DNA of 64,000 nt. It comes from Anniella stebbinsi (Eukaryota; Chordata; Lepidosauria; Squamata; Anniellidae). Below the pieces are notes generated by a model that did no database searches, had not been told where the DNA came from, and saw nothing but the letters and a program-made list of their open reading frames with translations. The stretch spans positions 117,950,533-118,014,532 of the forward strand of contig JARDYH010000001.1 of NCBI GenBank assembly GCA_029215795.1. Direction: 5' to 3'. How positions within the stretch are numbered: the stretch's first letter is position 1; each line of letters opens with the position of its first letter. The translations under genes and the position numbers were made by a program. Below, piece after piece: positions 56,166 to 64,000 of this stretch.

Positions 56166-57187
56166 CATAATTCTTTCTAAATATATGGCACGATGGTCTA
56201 CTTTCAATGAGTCTGAGCTTTCACCATTTACACTCACGGTAAAGTAACTCAGAACAAATTCTAGTACTTCATTGTTTAACTGAAGCTTTATTGTTTGGCA
56301 ATCACCATGCAATTTTCATCTTACGATAACATGCTTTGCTTTCTGACACAATTAAAGCAAGTGAGTTTTTCCCTTAGGGAATTCACTAAAGGATTTTCAT
56401 CATTGCATCAAATCCAGCTTACATGCATATAACACTCATAAAATCAAGTCACTGTCATTTGCAACCCACATGATGTCACCAGAAAGATGTTTTTGAGGCT
56501 ATGAAACTAACCATAGCAAGTTTTATGCCTGGCAAATACGTATTCCTTTCTATGGATATCAGAGGTGTGTTTGAGAGAAAAACAACACAGGGTATTGTCA
56601 TAGAAATATGCAAGGTAATTGGCATTAGATTTGAACTGTGTTATATGGCTGCTTGCAGTACATTAATTCACCTATGAGGAAGATCACAGCAAAGAATGTC
56701 GTGTTTTTTTTTTAAAAAAATCCAAGATAAGAAAAACAATGGAAAATAAAAAACAAGGAATATGTACACTAATTGTAAATCAACCTGTTAACACACAGTT
56801 AATGACCGCTGGACAAATACTAAGACTGGGATAAGGCTGTAAGAATTATTTCACACTGTTTTCCAGCCATCTGGAGCCAGCCATGCCAAGGTGCAACCTG
56901 CTGTGAAGAAACAGAATGAAAAATAGTTGTGTACATGCATATGTATAGCCCAATGTGAACATACATATATCCTCATGGGTCTTGTGCCTGCACGACTTCC
57001 ACCTTGGAATGCCCATGATTCAACATGCCATGGTGAATGAACCATAGCATCCATTACATCTCAGCTGGAAAACTATGGATATCATGATCAGAACAAGCCA
57101 GGATCTTCAATCACAGTTTGAAATTGGTTTAAGATACTGGCTTGACTCAATCATGACAAACATTGTTTCCCAGTTCAGACAAGAAAC
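53601..57187. other. Long AT-rich background, no gene recognised
   Basis: No exon evidence over 3.5 kb. T/A-run pairs near 54388-54422 and 56703-56720, and an AT microsatellite at 56122-56162. About 55670-55730 contains GTAGACCCATTGAAATG, part of a short MITE family. About 55840-56060 holds decayed dispersed repeats. The remainder (about 53870-55640) is unique-looking. Confidence 0.45.
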
Positions 57188-57548
57188 TATGGCCCCCTCC
57201 ACAAGGATGCGCTTTTGCGCCCGGTTCCGCAATTATGCGCATTATCGCGGAGGCGCTTTTACTCCTAATCCCTCTGCACCGGAGGCGGCGAGAGGCGGCG
57301 AAGCGCATTAATTCATGTCCAAAAAGCACTTTACAAGCAGTTAATGCGCATAATCGCTTGTTCACACGGCGAAAATGCGCTTTAACGGCCGGAGCAAAAT
57401 AAAAGTCGCTATTTAACGCGCGTTCGAAAATGCGCATTATCGGGGAGATAACGCGCCTGTACGCCCGTTTTGCGCTCCGTGCTTGTGGAGGTAAATTTTT
57501 TAATGAGCCTTCAAGGCTCATTAAACGTCTCGTGTGGAGGAGGCCTAT
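57188..57548. mobile_element. PIF/Harbinger-like MITE, intact copy (57191-57545)
   Basis: 355 bp with ends GGCCCCCTCCACAAGG and GTGTGGAGGAGGCC, flanked by the 3-bp duplication TAT (57188-57190 and 57546-57548). The motif ATGCGCATWATCG occurs three times (57235, 57344, 57430), a likely transposase-binding repeat. Strikingly CpG-rich (GCGC words) in AT-rich surroundings. No coding capacity; the 141-aa minus-strand frame is a shadow. Confidence 0.8.
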
Positions 57549-59740
57549 GTAACTCAGGAAGTGTTGGATCATGGCATGCTAGGATTGGAGCAGAAAAGGG
57601 GTAGTATGAGGATGGACAATGTGGGCACAAGGCTCACTGAGATATGTACATCTGAACTAGGATTGTGCATGCACGTAAACCAAGAGATCCCCATGCAGGA
57701 CCAGTAGTTCAGCTCCAAGAATTCCATCTCAGTAAATGTTGATTATCAAAACTAGGGATATCGCGGGCACCTGACTGAATCCATGAGTCCGGTGGACTCC
57801 CTTGAGTCTGCTTCCCCCAGACCTAGCTCGCTGGGTTGCAGCACATTTGTGGGCACACTCTTCGAGTACCCTGCAGCTCGCTGACTACCTGGAAGCCATC
57901 TCCCCTTGTCCAGAGCCTCCATTCTGCACAGCAGCGCACCGAGCTTTGGTCTTACATAAATAGGGACTTTATGGCCACCATTTACACAACGTGGGAAATA
58001 TGCATTTTCCGGAGCCTCTGTTGTGCACAACAATGGATGCTCCAGACAAGGGTGGGAGCTTCCTAGCTTCGGAAATAAGCTCGCATAGCACCATAGGCAG
58101 GGGTGGGCAGCAGCAGTGGCTTGATGGGCATCCAACAGAGAAGCAGGTGAGTCCATCCATCCTAATCACAACAGTATTACCTGCAGCAGTCCCTGTAACA
58201 CTAAGCAAGTTAACCAAGAAAGAAAACATTGGGGATATAATGTAGGAAATATAATTAGCAAGCCAACAGGATCTGGGTGGTGAATTATGGCCTAAAGCAG
58301 CATGTGAATCTTTTTCAGTCCAAAGACCACTGCGCAGAGCCAGCCCACACTCTTTCGCGCACACACACCATATTCATTTTCACATATTACACATTCGCTC
58401 ATTCATTCATTTTGACAAACAACACACACATACCAATGGTCCCCACATGCCAATAAAGCTTGACACCAAGCTTAATTGTCGTGCAACAAATTGGGGTTTG
58501 TTTGTTTTTGAGGGAGGGGTTGCAGTACCCAGGGAAGTTATCTCTTTCCTCCCCAGAAGACATTTCTCTCCTGAAAATTCACCATGCAAGACAAGTCGTG
58601 TGTGTGTGTGTGTGTGTGTTTCAAAGATTGCAATTGGCACAAATAGAGGCATTTAAACCCCCTACTTGCTGCGGGAGGGAGAGAGGGAAAAGGAAAGGAC
58701 AAGCCATGTTCCAGATTGGGAGGCCTCATGCCTGGCTCAAAGATTAAAGCTGAATTAATAATGGACATTTACATGTGATGGGGGGGGGGGGGGTTGTGCA
58801 CAAGCCAAAGACTTGCTCCCACACCTTAAACTTGCTCCCACACCTTAATCAAGTTGCTATGTGACCTAGTCCCAGGTCAAACTAGATGCCGTTTAACTAT
58901 AATTCATATCTGGCCTGCTGGCTCTAGATGCAGTTCAAGTCATAACGGAGGTGGCTTAAATCCAGGCAGGGGTCAGAGCACAGGCAGGCAGGCAAGCAGG
59001 CAAGATCAGGCAACAACAGGAGTGGTCACGATAACAGGCAAGAGGACACATACAGTAAAACTGTCGGTACATTATGCAGTCCAGAAGCAGAGTTGTTAGG
59101 CAGTCAAAAACGTCAGGAAACGGCATTGTTCAAATATGAATTTGACTGTCACACGGAAGAGGAGAGCAGGACTAGATCTAATGAGGTTAAGCTATAGGAG
59201 GATAAATTTTAGTTGAACATTGGAAGTAGCGTCTTGATAGTATGAGCATTTTGAAATCGGAAGCAGTCACCTAGAGAGATAGTGAATTCACACTCACAGG
59301 AAATCTTCAAGCAGGAGAGCCATTTTAATTTCCTGCAATGAGCAATGGATGTTGGATTAGATGTACTACAAGGCCCACTCCAAATCTGTGATTCATATGC
59401 ATGCCTCTACAAGTTGTATTTGCGGGCCGCATTCCAAATATAACATGCGCAGTTTAAAGGCAGGGCCTGTCACTGTGATCTTGTTCCCTTCCAACACGCA
59501 TTCATTTGCCCTAATTATTGTCTGAAAAAGGCTCACTAGGAAAACAGTAGAAGACTATAGGAACAATAGAAAATTGTAGTGTCCATGACATGATCCAAAG
59601 TCTCACAAATGGGCACAGAAAATGTTCACTAATTCATTTTAGACAACAGGAAAGAGCAGCCATACTCTATTTTCTGTGTGTGCATGCTGGATTATGGCTG
59701 GATTATGGCTCTGGTTACAACCACCAATAAAAGGCATCAC
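57549..59740. other. Background with GT and GGCA tracts, no confirmed gene
   Basis: About 57750-58250 is GC-richer, with repeated words (AGCCTCCATTCTGCACAGCA, GAGCCTCTGTTGTGCACAAC) and a 134-aa minus-strand frame of no recognisable family, probably a decayed transposon. GT repeat 58598-58619, G-run 58780-58793, GGCA/GCAA tract about 58981-59003. Confidence 0.45.
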
Positions 59741-60955
59741 TCAAATAGCTCAGTGGAAAAGCACATGCTTGGCTCCCAAAGATTCAAGGTTAGGGTGACC
59801 AGATTTTGGAATCCAAAATCCAGGTCCAAAATGGCCACCCAAAGGGGGTGTGCGGCGCCCACGAGATTGTGTTGGGACTTCAAGTCCCATCATCCCCAGC
59901 AACATGCCCAAACCACCCCAGTTGGTGTTGGACTACAACCCCCATCATCCTTGGAGATGATGGTATCTGGAGCCCTACACAATCTTTTAGAGTGGGGCAT
60001 CAGGCTGCCCAAGGAGCAAAGAGCTTCCACCCCAGTGCTTGCTCACTCCCCCTCCTCCCTGTTCAAAGCACCGGGCACCAAGCCCCTCGTGGGTGACACT
60101 CACCTGGGCTCATGTCGCTCGCTCACTCGCTCGCACCGCCGCCGCTGCCCCACGTCGCCTCGTAGTAGGAAGTGAGGGCGCCCAGCTCAGGTGACCCATC
60201 GTCCCCCCCAAACCAGCCCTGGAGCCGGCGTGCTTGGAGCAGCGCCAAGAAAACTTCTCCCTGGGTGGGAGAGGCAGACTGTCGCCCCTCCTCGGCACAC
60301 TTCCTCCAGCCCCTCCCCCGGGCGATCTGGGGCTTCTTCTAGGCCAGAGCGACGGCGCTTCCTCCAGGCTGAGCTGAGCAGTTTCTAGTCCTGCACGGTC
60401 ACTCTGGCCTAGAAGAAGCCCCGGATCGCCCGGGGGAGGGGCTGGAGGAAGTGTGCCGAGGAGGGGCACCTGCCTGCCTGCCTCGCCCAGGGGGAAGTTT
60501 CCTTGGCGCCACCCAAGCGCGCTGGCTCCAGGGCTGGTTTGGGGGGAGATGGTGGGACACCTGAGCTGGGCACCCTCACTTCCTCCTGCGAGGCAACGAG
60601 GGGCAGCAGCAGCAGCGGCGGCGCGAGCGAGCCAGCCAGCGACATGAGCCCAGGTGAGTGTTGCCCGCGAGGGGCTTGGCACAGTGGTGCTTTGAATAGG
60701 GAGGAGGGGGAGTGCTCCAGATCGAGCCAACCGTTTCCCCGGAGGTTTGCCCCCAGGGCCCGGTTGCCCTGGATCGCCCCAGTTTTCCCGGTTAGGACCG
60801 GGAAGTCCCTGGTGATCTGGTCACCCTGTTCAAGGTTCAATCCCTGGCTGGAAAAGACACCCCCACCCGGTGTGAAACCCTGTAGGCAGCTGCTGCCAGT
60901 CAGTGTACTGAGATAGATGGACCAATGGTCTGTCTAAATAAACCAGCCTCATGTA
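59741..60955 (+). mobile_element. tRNA-derived SINE, copy 4, split by a hAT element
   Basis: Left part 59741-59790 has the A box TAGCTCAGTGG (59746-59756) and GCACATGCTTGG. The right part resumes at 60829 with the B box GGTTCAATCCC (60834-60844), then CAGCTGCTGCCAGTCAGTGT and AGATGGACCAATGGTCTG. The inserted element occupies 59791-60828, with duplication TTCAAGGT, so it entered the SINE directly next to the B box. Confidence 0.88.
59783..60836. mobile_element. GC-rich fold-back hAT element (59791-60828)
   Basis: Begins TAGGGTGACCAGATTTTGG and ends CTGGTGATCTGGTCACCCTG, with a perfect 8-bp duplication TTCAAGGT (59783-59790 and 60829-60836). The bulk is a palindrome (about 60097-60660) with CpG-rich arms meeting near 60380. 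Each arm ends outward in ATGAGCCCAG followed by GTGAGTG: minus strand at 60106-60097, plus strand at 60651-60660. No transposase. The 143-206-aa frames are translations of the inverted arms, not genes. Confidence 0.88.
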
Positions 60956-61619
60956 TATATCATAAGTATATAGTTATTAACTATAAGTATGATCTTATGG
61001 TACCTTTATAGAAAGGAATGTGGACATGCTACTCTAGGAAGTTCTAACACACACAATTTTTTAAATCACATTTTGTGCAATCTGCCCATCAACAAGCACA
61101 GGTCGTCTGAGAGGCCTCCAATGAATCCCACTGAAAACATTTGGAAAGGCTACAGATGCATGGACTATAGTCTTAGAAGTAATTTAATCAAGTGAGGTAC
61201 TGAGGGCAGCTTCACACATCATACAGCAACACATCCTGGGTTATCACGAAGCATAGAAGAAGCCATAGCAAATTCTGGCTTTTCACTGAGTGTGTATTGC
61301 ATAATAGAGATGTGTTTTGAAACACCTGTTTATATTTTCAGGTATACACTTATAAATGTAATATGTATAGATGCCCTGAGTCTTAGCTATGTCTTTATTA
61401 TTGGTTGTAAAGTTGGTTGTATTTGATTTTCAAAAAACTATTCGTATTTTAAATGTTTTTAAATGTTTTAATATTGTAGCATGTTTCATTATTTTTTAAT
61501 TTTTGCATATCTCTATCCGTTTAATTGTACATGTCTTAATTTGTAATGCAAATTGGGGAAAAGGTGGAATATAAATATAATAATAATAATAATCAATAAA
61601 ATAAAAAAACCAAGAATAT
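60956..61619. other. Background with probable LINE tail
   Basis: About 61370-61590 runs in LINE-tail style (GATGCCCTGAG, then AAAGGTGGAATATAAATATA and an AAT repeat), on the plus strand. No coding remnant is recognised. Confidence 0.45.
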
Positions 61620-62990
61620 AAAATGAAGACATCTGGCGAAAGTCTTTTTTATTACATTAATTAATTGATCAATTTATACCTCGCTCTTCCACCAAAAAAA
61701 GGCACTCAAGGTGGCTAACATTCATAAAAACATTTTATTTTTAAAAAACCTTAGTTAAAAACAACAATACATTACAAACATATATAAAAAACAGTCAAAA
61801 AATTACAGAATAGAACCAGCACTCAACCCAACCCATCATTTTACAAACCAAAGGCCTGCTTGAACAGAAACATCTTTGCCTGCTGGTGGAAGGACAACAG
61901 AGAAGGAGAGAACCTAGCATCCCTTGGCAGGAAGCTGTGACTGAGAAGGGCCTCTCTCATGTCTACACCTACCATGCTTGTGAAGGTGATATCAAGAGAA
62001 GGGCCTCTCCAAATATCTTAAAATCTGGACTGGCTTATTTGGGAGAAGGCAATCTTTCAGGTAGCCTAGTTGCAAGCTATATAGGGCTTTTAAAAGTTAT
62101 AACCAGCAGTTTTAATTGTGCTCAGAAACAGACCTGGAGCTAGTGAAGCTGCTGTAACAAAGGAGTTATGTGCTCCCTGTAACTGGCCCTGGTCAACAGT
62201 CTGATCGCTGCATTCTGGGCCAGCTGAAGTTTCAGATCAGTTTTTAAAGGCAGTTGCACATAGAGCATGTTACAATAGTTGAAATAGGATGTAACAAAGG
62301 CATGTGTAATCATGGCCAGATCAGACATTTGGCACACTAGTGTTAGCTGTTCAAATGCACTCCTGGTTGAAGTCAAGTCTGAATCCAAGTTCAGGGCCGA
62401 GTTGAGGAGTGCATCCAAACAGCAAGCCTGAGTCTTCAGGGAGAGTTTAACCCCATCCCAAACAGATTTGAGTCCCCATTCTCTTACTGACTCCAGGATG
62501 CTGATTCAGAACTGCTTCCTACTATTTAGATGGAAATGATATATAGAGTAGGGTGCCATCAGCATACTGAAGCTCAAAACTTCAGACATCTCCTAGTGAT
62601 TAAATAACATGATTTGGTATTCTGAGGAATATCACAGGCCAATGGCCACAGCATTGAACAGGAATTTCCTTCTGAAATTTTCCTTCCAGAAGCATCATAT
62701 AATTATGCCTCCCAATCCCATCCCAGAAGGATACCATACCAAGATGGAGGCTCTCCCTCTGTCCAGGAGGATACCATACCAAGATGGAGGCTCTCCCTCT
62801 GTCCAGTTCTCTGAATATATCATCCATCAAGGTAACTAAAGCAGTCCCATAACCAGGCCTGAAACCATATTGAAATGGATCTAAATAATCTGCCTCATCA
62901 AGAAATACCTGAAGCTGAGATTCCACTACATTCTCTAGCATTTTGCCCAAGAATGGAACATTGGATTGGATCCTGGATCTTACTTGCATG
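61620..62990 (-). mobile_element. L2/CR1-L3-like LINE, longest fragment
   Basis: Minus strand: reverse-transcriptase text at 62989-62800, C-terminal text at 62418-62140, then a 3' tail to about 61650 (AAGCCACC-type text, CCTTTTTTTGGTGGAAGAGC). The tail matches 38057-38275 and the middle matches 11640-12420 and 35541-35830, defining one family in this window. Broken by frameshifts and a 40-bp tandem duplication (62731-62770 and 62771-62806). Confidence 0.82.
62140..62989 (-). pseudogene. LINE reverse transcriptase remnant (broken)
   Basis: The frame at 62600-62989 contains GKMLENVVESQLQVFLDEAD, DYLDPFQYGFRPGYGT and FRELDRGRASILV, a conserved stretch of L2/CR1-L3-type reverse transcriptases upstream of the catalytic aspartates. 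It then leaves the family text where the 40-bp duplication begins. The frame at 62140-62418 has YFNYCNMLYVQLPLK and LQLAQNAAIRLLT, the region after the polymerase. The catalytic YADD segment is missing, so it is inactive. Confidence 0.82.
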
Positions 62991-64000
62991 AGAGGAAATA
63001 ACCTTCCACATAAGGAAGGGTTCTGCCCAATTTTGGGGGAACTGCTACATCAACAGAGTCTCTCTGTAGCATTTTCAGGGGCTGGAGGGGCTGCTGTGGA
63101 AAGGATAAAAGTCCACCTTTGTGAGCACAGTTGATCCAGGATAAATCTGGTTTCAATTTAGAAAGTGGCAAATTCAAGATTACTTGGGAAAAATCCTTTT
63201 TCTCTTTTGGACTTTCAAATCTTAGCAGTTACAGGACATTCAATCAGTTCAAGATGGGCTTTAGTTTGCACAAAGGACTGCAAAGCTGGCTGTCTGCTAC
63301 AGAGTAGGTTCCTTCTATCTTTTACTTTATCATCAACTATTGTTATAATGGACAATGAAATACAGTTTACGAAGTGACATCTTAATGAGTTTTTAGACTT
63401 TCAGATTAGATTTTTTATTATGCAAGTAATATAGTTAAGTTGTGTTTGATATAAATTTATAGATCATTAGCTAACTAATTCTGTCTAATGTGAAACATGG
63501 TAATTCAGCTCTCATTAATGGCAGTTAATTTTGTGTTATTTAAAAGGTGATCATTCCATTCTACTTAATTTTAGTGCAGGGATGAAGGGGATGAAGAGCA
63601 CTATAGCTTTAATTATGGTAATGTAAACAATTTAAATAATCACAAGAAATGTTCAGTTAATGACACACTTTACCCACTGAATGACAGGAGTACATCAGCA
63701 TTAAAATTGATTATAACCTAGCACATTAAAACTGTCTGCAACAGAATAAATCAGGGCTATATTAGCTTTCTAATTTTATCATATGGATTATGTAATATTT
63801 AGTCTGAAAAATAATCCTACAAAATTATAACATTGACATGGTTACTTCTCTGAAGTATTTACTGCACACATACATTTTCATACTGAAAGATCACTGGAGA
63901 CACATAAAGTGAATTACACTGGTAATAAATGGATATGGATATAATGTATTGCTTTTACTCATCTCCATAGACTAGCAAACACAGACAACAAAAGACATAC
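62991..64000. other. Repeat-poor AT-rich block, possible conserved non-coding DNA
   Basis: No gene. About 63380-63960 is free of recognisable repeats and dense in homeodomain-type words (GCTAACTAATTC, CATTAATGGCAGTTAATTTTG, CTTTAATTATGG). It reads like an ancient enhancer in composition only. About 62991-63375 shows nothing recognisable. Confidence 0.3.

Noticed and set aside
57752..58156. 134-aa minus-strand frame
   Set aside because: No recognisable domain; the DNA has internal repeated words and looks like a decayed transposon. Kept only as a note in the background entry.
60110..60730. 206-aa minus-strand frame
   Set aside because: It spans both arms of an inverted repeat, so one half is the antisense of the other. 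No family motif.

Overview
The window looks like nuclear, non-coding DNA of a reptile, most likely a squamate (lizard or snake). It is AT-rich background broken by very GC-rich palindromes. It holds CR1-type LINE tails, an L2/CR1-L3-like LINE whose fragments carry recognisable reverse-transcriptase text, tRNA-derived SINEs with A and B boxes, many inverted-repeat DNA transposons, and long microsatellites. I found no convincing host exon. Every long open frame lies in a GC-rich palindrome, in a transposon remnant, or antisense to one. The window is therefore intergenic or lies inside a very large intron. The squamate assignment rests on repeat style and is an inference.

Layout. 1-2100: background plus a small A/T-rich fold-back (1402-1617). 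2115-3672: hAT-type element A, a tandem array of about 191-bp palindromes, with a perfect 8-bp target-site duplication (TSD). 5288-5892: a diverged relative with a three-copy internal repeat. 6220-6640: a possible solo LTR. 8341-12420: two copies of a TAGGGTGACC fold-back MITE and a LINE carrying nested insertions. 13765-14400: a LINE split by a 0.4-kb fold-back. 15-17.4 kb: two copies of an AT-rich repeat and a 0.17-kb MITE. 18.1-20.3 kb: SINE, GC-rich hAT element, CR1. 22-27 kb: several fold-backs and a SINE-like tail. 27.3-27.85 kb: LINE tail. 29039-31846: 2.8-kb hAT-type element C. 31.8-36.3 kb: SINEs and a MITE. 38-46 kb: LINE tails, fold-backs, a third TAGGGTGACC MITE. 47941-49672: hAT-type element B. 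52024-52967 and 57191-57545: two PIF/Harbinger-like elements, the first carrying about 600 bp of foreign CpG-rich DNA. 59741-60955: a SINE split by a 1-kb GC-rich hAT element. 61620-62990: the longest LINE fragment. The end of the window is repeat-poor and homeodomain-site-rich.

Most striking theme. Several different non-autonomous DNA transposons (A, B, 18644-19268, 59791-60828 and the insert in 52024-52967) carry CpG-rich DNA, mostly in palindromes, in which sequence resembling a promoter and first exon ends at a near-perfect 5' splice site (CAGGTAAG or CAGGTGAGT). In A, B and 59791-60828 the donors face outward at both borders of the palindromes. Two elements also have an ATG a few codons before the donor. 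Element B alone has 12 exact CAGGTAAG octamers (nine on +, three on -). The sequence shows the motifs. That they are captured first exons, or that they recruit U1 snRNP or start chimeric transcripts, is inference.
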